DNA of 64,000 nt from Cellulosimicrobium cellulans (GTDB lineage Bacteria; Actinomycetota; Actinomycetes; Actinomycetales; Cellulomonadaceae). The DNA lies in assembly GCF_024124905.1 (NCBI RefSeq), contig NZ_JAMXST010000001.1:992001-1056000 (forward strand), written 5' to 3'. Shown piece after piece: positions 1-9,846 of the stretch. A program made the translations under genes and the position numbers. The notes under the pieces were generated by a model. It searched no databases. It was not told the origin of the DNA and was given only the letters and a program-made list of their open reading frames with translations. Within the stretch, counting starts at the first letter, position 1, and each line of letters starts with the position of its first letter.

Positions 1-2
1 CG

Positions 3-100
3 CTCGCCGAGCTGAACGACCGCCTCACCGACGGCTTCACCCCCGACGAGCTGGCCACGTCGCCCGCTGGCTCGAGCACGTGACGCGGACGCTCTCGTAA
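3..100 (+). pseudogene. 3' end of a probable MarR-like regulator, apparently frameshifted
   Basis: Only the last ~32 codons are in the window. One frame reads LAELNDRLTDGFTPDELAT and then runs into unrelated residues and a TGA. Switching frame by one base near position 59 continues naturally as VARWLEHVTRTLS followed by TAA at 98-100. The composite resembles the C-terminal helix of MarR-family winged-helix regulators (the GFTPDEL..VARWLEHV type). Inserting one G at about 59 would restore a single frame, so this is either a real one-base deletion or a sequence error. Family assignment rests on a short segment and is tentative. Confidence 0.4.
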
Positions 101-152
101 CGGTCGCACCCTCTTCGGCTCCGGATGAGCGCCATCATGGGCCTGTACGTAA

Positions 153-185
153 CATCGAAAGTAGGTAACATTCGATGCGACCTAC
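153..185. promoter_or_regulatory. Overlapping inverted repeats upstream of the ATPase gene
   Basis: CATCGAA (153-159) and TTCGATG (171-177) form a perfect 7-bp inverted repeat with an 11-bp spacer. GTAGGT (161-166) and ACCTAC (180-185) form a second, interleaved one. GTAACAT also occurs twice (151 and 166 regions). The block ends just before the ribosome binding site of the ATPase gene, where a repressor could act; the protein bound is unknown, though the MarR-like gene just upstream is a candidate. Confidence 0.4.
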
Positions 186-198
186 ATCGGAGGAAACC

Positions 199-1605
199 AT
201 GGTGACCGGCTTCGTCGGTCGGAAGCGCGAGCTCGCCGACCTCGACTACGTCCTGGAGCAGGTGCGGAACCCGACCTCCGACAGGCCGGGGAAGGCGATC
301 GCCCTGCGTGGACGTCGCAGGGTCGGCAAGTCCCGCCTCGTCACCGAGTTCGTCGAGCGTGCAGGGGTGCCGTCGCTGTACTTCCTGGCAGACGGATCGC
401 GCCCCGAGCTCGAACAGCGCCGACTTCTCGAGACCGTCGCCGCCTCCGGTCTGCCCGGTGCGGACGCCGCCGGATACGCCGTCTCCTCTTCCTGGCAGGA
501 CGCCCTGACCGTCCTGGCCCTCGCGCTGCCAACGGACCGGGTGTCGATCATCGTGCTGGACGAGGTCTCCTACCTGACCGGCGACCCAGGGTTCGAGGGC
601 GCGCTCCAAGGCGTGTGGGACACCCGGTTCTCGGCGCTGCCCGTGCTCCTCGTCCTCGTGGGGTCGAATCAGTCAGAGATGGAACGGCTCACCAGCCACG
701 GACGCCCGTTCTACGGCCGCAGCGTCGACAAGGAGATCCTCCCGCTCACCCCGCAGGACGTGGCGACGATGACGGGCCTGGACGCGGCACCAGCGATCGA
801 TGCCTATCTGGTGACAGGCGGCCTGCCCCCGCTGGTCACGGCGTGGAGACGTGGGCAGTCGGTCGCGGACTACCTCGCCGACGGCCTGTCCACCTCGATC
901 AGCACGCTGGTCGTGTCGGGCGAACGGGTCCTGTCCTCCGAGTTCCCCTCCGAGACCCAGGCGAAAGACGTGCTGCGCGCGATCGGCGCGGACGCCCGGA
1001 CGTTCACGGCGATCGGCCAGGCTGCCCAGGTCGACCAACGCGCTTCGCTCTCGCGTTCGCTCGACCAGCTGGTCGAGCGGCGCGTCGTCGCCGTCGACGA
1101 GCCCCTCTCGACCAAGCCTGCTCACCACAAGCAGTACCGGATCGACGACCCGTACATGCGCTTCTGGCTCGCGTTCCTGCACGACGCCGCCGACCTCATC
1201 GATGCAGGCCGTGGCGACATCGTGACGCGGCGCATCGAGCGCGGGTGGTCGACGTGGCGCGGACGAGCCGTCGAGCCCGTCGTCCGGCGGCTCCTCTGGG
1301 AGCGAGCGCTCGACGACGACGTCGTGCCGGCGTCCGCCGTCGTCGGCGGCTGGTGGAACCGCAAGGGCGACGTCGAGGTCGACCTGGTCGGCGCCGATCG
1401 GCGTCCCGCGAAGACCGTCACCTTCATCGGCTCGATCAAGTGGCGCGAGACCGCGCCCTTCGATCTCCATGACGCCACCGAGCTGGTCAACCAGCGCAGC
1501 GTCGTCCCTGGGGCCGACCAGGACGCCCCGCTGATCGCCGCGTCCCGCTCCGGGGGCAGCATCGACGGCATCACGATCCTCACCCCGGCCGACCTGCTCG
1601 GCTGA
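199..1605 (+). CDS. ATPase_2-family P-loop ATPase with C-terminal DUF234 domain
   Basis: The protein has about 468 residues. GRRRVGKS at ~38-45 is the Walker A loop and IIVLDEVSYL at ~115-124 the Walker B strand of the archaeal-type ATPase_2 (STAND-like AAA) family. A middle winged-helix region is followed by a DUF234-like C-terminus with YMRFWLAF and a nuclease-like core EVDLVGADRR...FIGSIKW. In PD-(D/E)XK-like members the second strand usually reads GECKW, so the acidic residue before the Lys appears lost here. ATG at 199 is chosen over ATG at 175 because GGAGGA lies 4 bases upstream. The biological role of this family in bacteria is unclear; it is often in accessory DNA. Neighbours give no further clue. 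Confidence 0.75.
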   Translation: MVTGFVGRKRELADLDYVLEQVRNPTSDRPGKAIALRGRRRVGKSRLVTEFVERAGVPSLYFLADGSRPELEQRRLLETVAASGLPGADAAGYAVSSSWQDALTVLALALPTDRVSIIVLDEVSYLTGDPGFEGALQGVWDTRFSALPVLLVLVGSNQSEMERLTSHGRPFYGRSVDKEILPLTPQDVATMTGLDAAPAIDAYLVTGGLPPLVTAWRRGQSVADYLADGLSTSISTLVVSGERVLSSEFPSETQAKDVLRAIGADARTFTAIGQAAQVDQRASLSRSLDQLVERRVVAVDEPLSTKPAHHKQYRIDDPYMRFWLAFLHDAADLIDAGRGDIVTRRIERGWSTWRGRAVEPVVRRLLWERALDDDVVPASAVVGGWWNRKGDVEVDLVGADRRPAKTVTFIGSIKWRETAPFDLHDATELVNQRSVVPGADQDAPLIAASRSGGSIDGITILTPADLLG

Positions 1606-1796
1606 GCTCACCGCTACGGCAGGTGGGCCCTGTCGAAGGCGTCGAGCATGCTGGGACGTCGGCGGTGTCTATCCCGCGGGCAGCCCCCCACCCCGGTCCG
1701 CGCCTCGGCCCAGGCGTTGTTCCGCCTCCTGCGTGCCTCTTCGAGTGGCCCGCAGGGGCACGCCTGTCTCAGGTGTGCACGGGCCTCCAGACAGAA

Positions 1797-1836
1797 AGAG
1801 GCCCGGAACCGTGGAACTCCGCGGATCCGGGCCTCT
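1797..1836 (-). terminator. Terminator hairpin downstream of lpdA
   Basis: AGAGGCCCGGA (1797-1807) pairs perfectly with TCCGGGCCTCT (1826-1836), an 11-bp stem with an 18-base loop, 38 bases past the lpdA stop. It is also in position to stop transcription arriving from the ATPase gene on the other strand. The rest of the 269-bp gap, 1606-1796, shows no gene or site I can support. Confidence 0.65.
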
Positions 1837-1874
1837 GACCACGCGATCGGACGGCGTCCGACCTGGCCTGCTGC

Positions 1875-3281
1875 CTAGAAGTTGATCATGTGCCCCGCGA
1901 GCCCGTGGATCGACTCCTGGACGGCCTCGGACAGCGTCGGGTGGGTGTGCACGTTGCGCGCGACCTCGTTGACCGTGAGGTCCCACTTCTGCGCGAGCGT
2001 GAGCTCGGGCAGCATCTCGGAGACGTCGGGGCCGATGAGGTGGCCGCCGAGCAGCTCGCCGTAGGTCTCGTCGGAGATGAGCTTGACGAAGCCGACCGGG
2101 TCACCGAGGCCGTGCGCCTTGCCGTTCGCCATGAACGGGAAGGTCGCGACCTTGACCTGGTAACCCTCGTCGCGCGCCTGCTGCTCGGTGAGGCCGAAGC
2201 TCGCGACCTGCGGCTGGCAGAACGTCGCGCGCGGCATCATGCGGTAGTCGCCGAGCGTGAGGGTCTCGGCGCCGCCGATGGTCTCGGCCGCGACGACGCC
2301 CTGCGCCTCGGCGACGTGCGCGAGCATGAGCTTCGCGGTGACGTCGCCGATGGCGTAGATGTGCTCGACGTTGGTGCGCATGACGTCGTCGATCGCGATG
2401 GCGCCGCGCTCGGTGAGCTGGACGCCGGTGTTCTCGAGGCCGAAGCCCTCGACGTTGGGCGCGAAGCCGACGGCCATGAGGACCTTGTCGACGACGAGCT
2501 CGCCCGGCTTGTCGTCCTTGACGCCCTTGTAGGTGACCGTGACGCCGTTCGCGCCGTTGTCGGTGACCGTCTGGACGGCGGTCGACGTGAGCAGGTTGAC
2601 GCCGAGCTTCTTGTACTGCTTGGCGATCTCCTTCGACACGTCGGCGTCCTCGTTGGGCAGCGCGCGGTCGAGGAACTCGATGATCGTCACGTCCACGCCG
2701 TAGTTCTTGAGGACGTAGGCGAACTCCATGCCGATCGCGCCCGCGCCGACGATGGCGATGGAGCGGGGCAGGTCGCGCGTGAGGATCTGCTTCTCGTACG
2801 TGACGACGTTCTCGGACAGCTCGACGCCCGGGAGCAGGCGCACCTTCGAGCCGGTCGCGATGATGACGTTGTCGAACGTCACCTGGTCGGTCGAGCCGTC
2901 GGCGAGCTTCACGTCGAGCGTGTGCGCGTCGCGGAACGTGCCGCGGCCGTCGTACTCGGTGATCTTGTTCTTCTTCATGAGGAAGTGCACGCCCTTGACG
3001 CGCCCCTCCGCGACGGTGCGCGAGCGGTCGAACGCCGCGCCGAAGTCGAAGCTGACCTCTCCGGAGATGCCGAAGGTCTTGGCGTCGTGCTGGAAGATGT
3101 GCGCGAGCTCGGCGTTGCGCAGGAGCGCCTTGGACGGGATGCAGCCCACGTTGAGGCACACCCCACCCCAGTACTTCTCCTCCACGACCGCGACCGACAG
3201 GCCCAGCTGGGCTGCACGGATCGCGGCCACGTAACCACCGGGACCTGCACCGAGGACGACGACGTCGTAGTGGGATGCCAT
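1875..3281 (-). CDS. lpdA: Dihydrolipoyl dehydrogenase (E3)
   Basis: This 468-residue flavoprotein reoxidises dihydrolipoamide in pyruvate and 2-oxoglutarate dehydrogenase complexes, passing electrons to NAD+. The N-terminal FAD Rossmann motif [14 protein letters not shown] (~6-19) is followed by the redox disulfide in [13 protein letters not shown] (~39-51). A second NAD Rossmann motif [11 protein letters not shown] lies near 180, and the C-terminal dimer interface carries the active-site His-Glu in [12 protein letters not shown]. Length is typical for the family. It is monocistronic and divergent from leuS. The ATG beginning [13 protein letters not shown] is the only start that keeps the usual N-terminus. 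Confidence 0.95.
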   Translation of the reverse strand: MASHYDVVVLGAGPGGYVAAIRAAQLGLSVAVVEEKYWGGVCLNVGCIPSKALLRNAELAHIFQHDAKTFGISGEVSFDFGAAFDRSRTVAEGRVKGVHFLMKKNKITEYDGRGTFRDAHTLDVKLADGSTDQVTFDNVIIATGSKVRLLPGVELSENVVTYEKQILTRDLPRSIAIVGAGAIGMEFAYVLKNYGVDVTIIEFLDRALPNEDADVSKEIAKQYKKLGVNLLTSTAVQTVTDNGANGVTVTYKGVKDDKPGELVVDKVLMAVGFAPNVEGFGLENTGVQLTERGAIAIDDVMRTNVEHIYAIGDVTAKLMLAHVAEAQGVVAAETIGGAETLTLGDYRMMPRATFCQPQVASFGLTEQQARDEGYQVKVATFPFMANGKAHGLGDPVGFVKLISDETYGELLGGHLIGPDVSEMLPELTLAQKWDLTVNEVARNVHTHPTLSEAVQESIHGLAGHMINF

Positions 3282-3427
3282 GGCGTCCAGCCTAATGGCG
3301 CGGGATCGGCCGTGGCGCGCCCGCGCGGGCGACGTCCGCCACACCCGCGGGCCCGGGAGGGTTGACCCTGCGCCGTCGGGCAGGTCACGATGTCCGGGAT
3401 GCGACACCTGCGGCTCCTCCTTCGCCG

Positions 3428-3466
3428 GCCGCGCTGAGCCCGCCGGGCGGGCACGCTCAGCGCGGC
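3428..3466 (+). other. Strong hairpin in the leuS upstream region
   Basis: GCCGCGCTGAGC (3428-3439) and GCTCAGCGCGGC (3455-3466) are perfect 12-bp inverted arms around a 15-base loop, about 70 bases before the leuS start. A smaller GGGC/GCCC stem follows near 3490. There is no T-run, and I see no T-box specifier or conserved T-box antiterminator. It could be a translational or transcriptional control structure for leuS or simply a structured leader. Confidence 0.4.
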
Positions 3467-3536
3467 GATGCCCGCGCGTCCCCACGGACCGGGCGAGTGC
3501 CCGACGACGAAGCCCACCTTCTCGAGGAGCCTCCCC

Positions 3537-6101
3537 GTGGACGCCGCACACCCACCCCAACCCTCCGTACCCCCGTCTCCCCCGTCGACCCGCGAGATCG
3601 AGGACCGCTGGCAGCGGCACTGGGCCGAGCACGGGACGTTCCGCGCGCGCGACGACGGCGCGCGACCGCGCCGCTACCTGCTGACGATGTTCCCGTACCC
3701 CTCGGGCGACCTGCACATGGGTCACGCCGAGGTGTTCGCCCTGGAGGACGTCGTCGCGCGGTACTGGCGCCTGCGCGGGTACGACGTGCTCAACCCGATC
3801 GGCTGGGACTCGTTCGGGCTCCCCGCCGAGAACGCGGCGATCCGCCGAGGCGAGAACCCCGCGGTCTTCACCGAGACCAACATCGCGACGCAGGCCGCGA
3901 CGGCGCACCGGTACGGCGTGTCGTTCGACTGGTCGCGACGCCTGGAGACCCACCGCCCGGAGTACTACCGCTGGACGCAGTGGCTGTTCCTGCGGCTGCT
4001 GGAGCGCGGCCTCGCCTACCGCACCACGGCCCCCGTGAACTGGTGCCCCGCGGACCGGACGGTGCTCGCCAACGAGCAGGTCGTGGGCGGGCGGTGCGAG
4101 CGGTGCGGGGCGGCCGTCGTGCAGCGCGAGCTCACGCAGTGGTTCGTGCGCGTCACCGCGTACGCCGACCGGCTGCTCGACGACATGGACGCGCTCGAGG
4201 GCGCGTGGCCCGCCCGCGTCCTGACGATGCAGCGGAACTGGATCGGGCGCAGCACGGGCGCGCGCGTGCGCTTCGCGGTCGTGCCCGACGGCGGCCCCCG
4301 CGCCGCCGCGAGCGCCTCGCCCGGGCCGGGCGCACGCCCCGAGCACGTCGAGGTGTTCACGACGCGCCCCGACACCCTGCCCGGCGCGACGTTCGTCGCC
4401 GTCGCGCCGGACGGACCGCTCGCGGCGGTGCTGTGCGCGCCGGAGCACGCGGAGGCGCTCGCGCGGCACCGGGAGGCCGCGCTGGCCTCCGGGGAGATCG
4501 AGCGGACGAACGCGCAGCGCACGAGCGCCGGGACGTTCCTGGGTGCGTGGGTGCGCCACCCGGTGACGGACGAGCGGCTGCCCGTCTGGGCGGCGGACCA
4601 CGTGCTGCCCGGCTACGGGACGGGCGCGGTCATGGGCGTACCCGCGCACGACGACCGCGACGCGCGCTTCGCCGCCGCCCACGGCCTGCCCGCGGGGTCG
4701 GGCGAGACGTGGCCCGACGTCGACGACGCGATCACACGGCTGGAGGCCGACGGCGCGGGCGAGCGCGCGACGTCGTACCGGCTGCGGGACTGGCTGGTCT
4801 CGCGCCAGCGCTACTGGGGCGCCCCGGTGCCGGTCGTGCACTGCCCGGCGTGCGGCGTCGTGCCGGTCCCCGACGACGCGCTGCCCGTGCGGCTGCCGGA
4901 CCTGGCCGGCGACGACCTGCTCCCCCGCGGGCGCTCCCCGCTCGCGTCGCCCGCCGCCGCCGCGTGGCGGCGCGTGCCGTGCCCGCGCTGCGGCGCGGAC
5001 GCGGAGCGGGACCCGGACACGCTCGACACGTTCGTCGACTCGTCCTGGTACTTCCTGCGGTACTGCTCGCCGGGCGACGACGGCCCGCCCGGCGACGTCC
5101 CGTTCCGGCCCGGGGACGCACGGCTGTGGATGCCCGCGGCGCAGTACGTGGGCGGCGTCGAGCACGCGATCCTGCACCTGCTGTACAGCAGGTTCGTCAC
5201 GAAGTTCCTGCACGACGAGGGCTGGGTGGACGTCGTCGAGCCGTTCGCGACGCTGCTCAACCAGGGGCAGGTCCTCAACGGTGGTCGGGCGATGAGCAAG
5301 TCGCTCGGCAACGGCGTCGACCTGGGCGAGCAGCTCGACCGGCACGGCGCCGACGCGGTCCGCCTCGCGATGGTGTTCGCGGGGCCGCCCGAGGACGACG
5401 TGGACTGGGCGGACGTCGACCCCGGCGCCATGCGACGCTTCTGCGCGCGCGTGCTGCGGCTGGCCGACGCCGTAGGCCCGGCCGTGGGGTCGGCCGGAGG
5501 CTCGGTCGTCGGGCCGGGCGCACGGTCGGGCGCGGCGACCCACGACGCCTCGCTCGCCGAGGTGGCGCCCGGGTCGCGCGCGCACGACCTGCGCCGTGCG
5601 ACCCACACGACCATGCACGAGGCGGAGGACCTGCTCGACCGGAGCCGGTTCAACGTGGTCGTCGCGCGCGTCATGGAGCTCGTCACCGCCGCGCGGCGGG
5701 CGTCCGACGCCGGCCCGGCGCCGGGCGAGCCCGACGCGCCGCACCGGGCGGCCGTGCGCGAGGCTGCCGAGGTCGTCGCGGTGCTGCTGAGCCTGTTCGC
5801 CCCGCACACCGCCGAGGAGGCCTGGCACCGGCTGGGCCGCGATCCCTCGGTCGCCGACGCGACCTGGCCCGTCGCGGACCCGGCGCTCCTCGTCGCCGAC
5901 GAGGTCGAGGCGGTCGTCCAGGTCGACGGGAAGGTCCGCGGCCGGGTGCGGGTGCCCGCGGACGTCGACGAGCGCACGCTGCACGACCTCGCGCTCGCGT
6001 CGACCGGCGTCGCGCGGGCGACCGCCGGGCGCGAGGTCGTGCGCGTCGTCGTGCGCGCGCCGCACCTCGTGAACGTCGTGACCCGCCCCACGGCACGCTG
6101 A
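3537..6101 (+). CDS. leuS: Leucyl-tRNA synthetase, short form
   Basis: This class I aminoacyl-tRNA synthetase charges tRNA-Leu. The HIGH motif is HMGH in [15 protein letters not shown] (~residue 60) and the KMSKS loop is AMSKSLGN (~585). The CP1 editing domain keeps the Thr-rich TTRPDTL and the [17 protein letters not shown] segment with its editing Asp, so proofreading should be intact. CxxC pairs (CERC, CPAC, CPRC) suggest bound zinc. GTG at 3537 is preferred because GAGGAG lies ~8 bases upstream; an in-frame ATG at 3468 would add 23 low-complexity residues but lacks such a site. At ~854 residues it is shorter than many actinobacterial LeuRS (around 950), so it may be a second paralog. Confidence 0.9.
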   Translation: MDAAHPPQPSVPPSPPSTREIEDRWQRHWAEHGTFRARDDGARPRRYLLTMFPYPSGDLHMGHAEVFALEDVVARYWRLRGYDVLNPIGWDSFGLPAENAAIRRGENPAVFTETNIATQAATAHRYGVSFDWSRRLETHRPEYYRWTQWLFLRLLERGLAYRTTAPVNWCPADRTVLANEQVVGGRCERCGAAVVQRELTQWFVRVTAYADRLLDDMDALEGAWPARVLTMQRNWIGRSTGARVRFAVVPDGGPRAAASASPGPGARPEHVEVFTTRPDTLPGATFVAVAPDGPLAAVLCAPEHAEALARHREAALASGEIERTNAQRTSAGTFLGAWVRHPVTDERLPVWAADHVLPGYGTGAVMGVPAHDDRDARFAAAHGLPAGSGETWPDVDDAITRLEADGAGERATSYRLRDWLVSRQRYWGAPVPVVHCPACGVVPVPDDALPVRLPDLAGDDLLPRGRSPLASPAAAAWRRVPCPRCGADAERDPDTLDTFVDSSWYFLRYCSPGDDGPPGDVPFRPGDARLWMPAAQYVGGVEHAILHLLYSRFVTKFLHDEGWVDVVEPFATLLNQGQVLNGGRAMSKSLGNGVDLGEQLDRHGADAVRLAMVFAGPPEDDVDWADVDPGAMRRFCARVLRLADAVGPAVGSAGGSVVGPGARSGAATHDASLAEVAPGSRAHDLRRATHTTMHEAEDLLDRSRFNVVVARVMELVTAARRASDAGPAPGEPDAPHRAAVREAAEVVAVLLSLFAPHTAEEAWHRLGRDPSVADATWPVADPALLVADEVEAVVQVDGKVRGRVRVPADVDERTLHDLALASTGVARATAGREVVRVVVRAPHLVNVVTRPTAR

Positions 6102-6105
6102 GCAC

Positions 6106-6143
6106 GGTCGGCGCCCGCGTCCCGACGGGACCGGGCGCCGACC
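6106..6143 (+). terminator. Terminator after leuS
   Basis: GGTCGGCGCCCG (6106-6117) pairs with CGGGCGCCGACC (6132-6143), with an inner GTCCC/GGGAC stem and an outer GCACG/CGTGC extension. It starts 4 bases after the leuS stop. There is no T-run. Confidence 0.7.
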
Positions 6144-6280
6144 CCGTGCCGGGCGCCGCCGGGCGACGGTGGGCCAGCGCGACGCCGCGGGGCCCGCACT
6201 CGCTACGATGCTGCCGCCGCGTCCACTCGACCAGCGGGCCCGTGCGCGGCGACGCGGGCCGGCGCACGGAGCACCTCCCC

Positions 6281-7405
6281 ATGGCCTTCGGACTCGCTGC
6301 CCTCCTGGACGACATCGCGGCGTTCGCCAAGCTCGCCGCCGCGTCGATCGACGACGTCGGCGCCGCGGCCGGGCGCGCGAGCGCCAAGGCGACGGGCGTC
6401 GTCATCGACGACACCGCCGTCACGCCGCGCTACGTCGAAGGCCTCGCCGCGAAGCGCGAGCTGCCGGTCGTCAAGCGCATCGCCACCGGGTCGCTGCGCA
6501 ACAAGCTGCTGTTCATCCTCCCGGCGATCCTGCTGCTGAGCCAGTTCCTGCCCCAGCTGCTCACGCCGCTGCTCATGCTCGGCGGAACCTACCTCGCGTT
6601 CGAGGGCGCCGAGAAGGTGTGGGAGCTCGTCTCGGGCAGGCACCACGCCGAGGTCGAGACGAAGGCCGAGAAGAAGGCCGTCGACGAGGACTCCGTGGTG
6701 TCGAGCGCGGTGCGCACCGACTTCATCCTCAGCGCGGAGATCATGGTCATCGCGCTCAACGAGGTCGCCTCGGAGGCCTTCTGGTCGCGCCTGATCATCC
6801 TCGTGATCGTCGCGGTGCTCATCACGGTCCTCGTGTACGGGGTCGTGGGGCTCATCGTGAAGATGGACGACATCGGCCTGCACCTCGCGCGGCGCGACAC
6901 GCCCTGGGTCCAGTCGTTCGGTCGCGGGCTCGTCGGCGCGATGCCCAAGGTCATGTCCGTCATCTCGTTCGTCGGCATCATCGCGATGCTCTGGGTCGGT
7001 GGCCACATCCTGCTCCAGGGCGCCTACGACCTCGGCTGGCACGGCCCGTACGACGTCGTGCACCACCTCGAGCACGCGGTCACCGGCGTCGCGGGCGTGG
7101 GCGGGTTCCTCGGCTGGCTCGTCAACACGGCGTGCTCGGCCGTCGTCGGCATCGTCGTGGGTGGCGTCGTCGTCCTCGTGGCGCACGTCGTCCCGCGCCG
7201 CAAGCACGCCGAGCCGGCCACCGCCGAGGGCCCGACCGACGCGACCGGCGACGTGACCGACGACGCGACGGCCGGGACGGCGACCGGGGCCGCCGTACCG
7301 GCGGCCGAGCCGCAGGGCTCCGCCCCGGCCGATGCAGACCAGGCCGATCCCGAGCCGAGCGACCCCGAGCCCACGGACCCCGGCCCGAGCCCCACCGACC
7401 GCTGA
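6281..7405 (+). CDS. DUF808 (YedI-family) multispanning membrane protein
   Basis: The protein has 374 residues. The first ~320 match the DUF808/YedI family of inner-membrane proteins of unknown function: [26 protein letters not shown], the family signature [17 protein letters not shown], then several hydrophobic helices (around 75-105, 165-195, 215-245 and 275-300). After the last helix comes a ~60-residue tail rich in Ala, Thr, Asp and Pro that looks disordered and is longer than in the E. coli homologue. ATG at 6281 gives the conserved N-terminus. It stands alone between the leuS terminator and the CNNM-type gene. No transport substrate can be inferred. Confidence 0.85.
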   Translation: MAFGLAALLDDIAAFAKLAAASIDDVGAAAGRASAKATGVVIDDTAVTPRYVEGLAAKRELPVVKRIATGSLRNKLLFILPAILLLSQFLPQLLTPLLMLGGTYLAFEGAEKVWELVSGRHHAEVETKAEKKAVDEDSVVSSAVRTDFILSAEIMVIALNEVASEAFWSRLIILVIVAVLITVLVYGVVGLIVKMDDIGLHLARRDTPWVQSFGRGLVGAMPKVMSVISFVGIIAMLWVGGHILLQGAYDLGWHGPYDVVHHLEHAVTGVAGVGGFLGWLVNTACSAVVGIVVGGVVVLVAHVVPRRKHAEPATAEGPTDATGDVTDDATAGTATGAAVPAAEPQGSAPADADQADPEPSDPEPTDPGPSPTDR

Positions 7406-7441
7406 TCCCACGTCGGGCCGGGCGGCCTGCTTGGATGGAGC

Positions 7442-8749
7442 ATGGACTCCGGTACCTGGGCCAACATCGGCCTCGTGCTGCTCTTCATCCTCGTCGGCGG
7501 TGTGTTCGCCGGCACCGAGATCGCGCTCGTCTCGCTGCGCGAGAGCCAGGTCGCCCGGCTCGAGAAGCAGTCCGCGCGCGGCGCGCGGGTCGCGGAGGTC
7601 GCGCGCGACCCCAACCGGTTCCTCGCCGCCGTGCAGATCGGCGTCACCGTCGCGGGGTTCTTCTCGGCCGCGTACGGCGCCTCGACGCTCGCCCCTGACC
7701 TCGCGCCGTCGCTCGAGGGCCTCGGGCTGTCGAGCGGGCTCGCGGACACGGTCGCGCTCGTCGGGCTGACGCTCGTCATCGCGTACCTCTCGCTCGTGCT
7801 CGGGGAGCTCGTGCCCAAGCGCATCGCGCTCCAGCGCTCGGCGGGCGTCGCGCTCGTCGTCGCCCCTCCCCTGGACCGGTTCGCGACCCTCATGCGGCCC
7901 GTCATCTGGCTGCTGTCGCGCTCGACCGACGGCGTCGTGCGCCTGCTCGGCGGCGACCCGTCGGCGCGCAGCGAGGAGATGAGCGAGGAGGAGCTGCGCG
8001 AGATCGTGCTCGCGCACGAGTCGCTGCCGGAGGACGAGCGCCGCATCCTCGACGACGTGTTCCAGGCGGGCGACCGGTCGCTCGCCGAGGCCATGACCCC
8101 GCGCGGCGAGGTCGCGTTCCTGCGCGCCGACACGACGCTCGCCGACGCCGCGGAGACCGTCGCGGCGGGACCGTACTCGCGCTACCCCGTGACCGGGGAC
8201 GACTTCGACGACGTCGTCGGGTTCCTCCACGTCCGCGACCTCCTCGGGCGCGACTGCCCCGACCACCCGGCCACCGACCCGGCGACGGGGCGCGCCCTCG
8301 CGGTGCGCGACGTCGTCCGCCCGATCCTCGCCCTGCCCGCGACGAACACCGTGCTCCCCGCGATGTCGCAGATGCGCCGCGAGGGCGTGCACATCGCCGT
8401 CGTCGTGGACGAGTACGGCGGGACCGACGGGATCGTCACGCTCGAGGACCTCGTCGAGGAGCTCGTGGGCGACATCCGCGACGAGTACGACCCCGACGAG
8501 CCCTCCCCGGCGCGCGAGCACGGCACCGCGACGAGCGTCGACGCCGGCCAGACGATCGAGGAGTTCGCGCGGCGCACCGGCGTCGAGCTGCCCGACGGTC
8601 CCTACGAGACGGTCGCCGGGTACGTCGTCGCGCAGCTCGGCCGGCTGGCGACGGTGGGCGACCACGTCGACGTCGACGACCGCCGTCTCACCGTGACCGA
8701 CGTCGCCCGCCGCCGCATCGTCCGCCTCGACGTCACCCCGCTCCCCTGA
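7442..8749 (+). CDS. CNNM/CorC-type membrane protein (DUF21, CBS pair, CorC_HlyC)
   Basis: This 435-residue protein belongs to the family often labelled hemolysin-like, now linked to magnesium or other divalent cation export. An N-terminal DUF21 domain (~1-190) holds three to four helices including LVLLFILVGGVFAGTEIALVSL and GLTLVIAYLSLVLGELVPKRIAL. A cytoplasmic CBS pair follows (~215-340; EAMTPRGEVAFLRAD and VVDEYGGTDGIVTLEDLVEELVGDI), then a CorC_HlyC C-terminal domain (~355-430). Length and domain order are standard. It has no haemolytic activity that sequence could prove. A short hairpin directly abuts its stop codon. Confidence 0.9.
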   Translation: MDSGTWANIGLVLLFILVGGVFAGTEIALVSLRESQVARLEKQSARGARVAEVARDPNRFLAAVQIGVTVAGFFSAAYGASTLAPDLAPSLEGLGLSSGLADTVALVGLTLVIAYLSLVLGELVPKRIALQRSAGVALVVAPPLDRFATLMRPVIWLLSRSTDGVVRLLGGDPSARSEEMSEEELREIVLAHESLPEDERRILDDVFQAGDRSLAEAMTPRGEVAFLRADTTLADAAETVAAGPYSRYPVTGDDFDDVVGFLHVRDLLGRDCPDHPATDPATGRALAVRDVVRPILALPATNTVLPAMSQMRREGVHIAVVVDEYGGTDGIVTLEDLVEELVGDIRDEYDPDEPSPAREHGTATSVDAGQTIEEFARRTGVELPDGPYETVAGYVVAQLGRLATVGDHVDVDDRRLTVTDVARRRIVRLDVTPLP

Positions 8750-8802
8750 GTGCTGGGGATTCGTCGTCGCTGGCGCCCGGAGACGACGCCTACCCAGCAC
8801 TC
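8748..8802 (+). terminator. Terminator overlapping the CNNM-gene stop codon
   Basis: GAGTGCTGGG (8748-8757) pairs with CCCAGCACTC (8793-8802), and an inner CGTCGTC/GACGACG stem is nested inside. The outer arm begins within the TGA stop. Confidence 0.6.
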
Positions 8803-8843
8803 GACGGGCTCGGGTGTGGGTGGCGGGGCGTAGCGTCCTCGGG

Positions 8844-9752
8844 ATGAGCGCAGCGACGGAGACAGGGTCGGGGATCAAGGTCGGGGTGGTCGGGAGCTTC
8901 GGCTCCGCGGCCCAGGTGCTGGACATGGCGGTCGGCGCCGAGGAGTCCGGCTGGGACGGGTTCTTCTCGTGGGACGGGCTGAGCCTGCTGTCGATGCCCG
9001 TCGACACGTTCGACCCGTGGGCGGTGCTCGCCGCAGCGGCGGTCCGGACCGAGCGCATCGCGCTCGGGGCGATGGTCTTCGCCCTCCCGCGCCGCCGGCC
9101 GTGGGAGGTCGTGCGGCAGGCGCTCACCGTGGACCACCTGTCGGGCGGACGCCTGGTCCTGCCCGTCGGCGTGGGCGTGCTCGACGACGGCGGCTTCTCC
9201 GCCGTCCCGGGCCAGCCCCAGTCCCTGCGTGAGCGCGCGGAGCTGCTCGACGACGCGATCGCCTACCTCGACCGCGCCTGGTCGGGCGAGAAGTTCACCT
9301 TCGACGGCACGCACGTGCACGCGGGCGAGATGCTGTTCCTCCCCCGACCCGTGGAGCGCCCGGTCGTCGGGCACCACGTGCCGGTGTGGCCCGTGGGCGT
9401 CTGGGACGCCGAGCGCCCGCCGCTGCGCTCGCTCGACCGCACGCTGCGCGCGGACGGGATCGTGCTGCAGCTCCGCGGCGAGCGCGGCTTCGACGTCCCC
9501 ACGCCCGACGACGTCTCCGCCCTGGTCGCCTGGCTCACCACGCGCCGTGCGGAGCTGGGCCTCGACGCGGGCCGCCCGTTCGACGTCGTCGTCCAGGGCG
9601 AGCTCCCGTCCGACCGTTCGGCAGCGGCGGACCAGCTCGCCGGCCTCGCCGACGCGGGCGCCACCTGGTGGGTCGAGTCCCGATGGAACCCCGAGACCGC
9701 GACCCCGGAGTCCCTCCTCGACGCCATCCACCAGGGCCCACCCCGCCCCTGA
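8844..9752 (+). CDS. LLM-class (luciferase-like) flavin-dependent oxidoreductase
   Basis: This 302-residue protein has the bacterial luciferase/F420-type TIM-barrel pattern: IKVGVVGSFGSAAQVLDMAVGAEESGWDGFFSWDG at the N-terminus, FDPWAVLAAAAVRTERIALGAMVFALPRRRPWEVVRQALTVDHLSGGRLVLPVGVG in the middle, and a C-terminal AGATWWVES segment. Such enzymes use FMN or F420 to oxidise small molecules; substrate and cofactor are not evident. ATG at 8844 is used because the upstream in-frame start adds 10 residues that do not match the family. It is flanked by hairpins on both sides and seems to be a single-gene transcript. Confidence 0.8.
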   Translation: MSAATETGSGIKVGVVGSFGSAAQVLDMAVGAEESGWDGFFSWDGLSLLSMPVDTFDPWAVLAAAAVRTERIALGAMVFALPRRRPWEVVRQALTVDHLSGGRLVLPVGVGVLDDGGFSAVPGQPQSLRERAELLDDAIAYLDRAWSGEKFTFDGTHVHAGEMLFLPRPVERPVVGHHVPVWPVGVWDAERPPLRSLDRTLRADGIVLQLRGERGFDVPTPDDVSALVAWLTTRRAELGLDAGRPFDVVVQGELPSDRSAAADQLAGLADAGATWWVESRWNPETATPESLLDAIHQGPPRP

Positions 9753-9846
9753 GGAGGCGAGGCGCCGACGGTGCGAGTCGCCGTCGTCCCCGATCCGTCC
9801 GCGCGAGTGACGTGTCGGCGACACGACCACGGGCGGGGTCTGGGGT

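Noticed and set aside
1606-1874. Possible small plus-strand genes after the ATPase gene
   Set aside because: The two open frames have no ribosome binding site, no family match and run through the lpdA terminator hairpin.
3282-3536. T-box riboswitch upstream of leuS
   Set aside because: No conserved T-box bulge or antiterminator sequence could be found; only the plain 12-bp hairpin is supported.
1875-6065. A 1396-codon open frame on the minus strand running from lpdA through the complement of leuS
   Set aside because: Only the lpdA part has recognisable sequence; the rest is the antisense of leuS, kept open by extreme G+C. The real lpdA start is at 3281.
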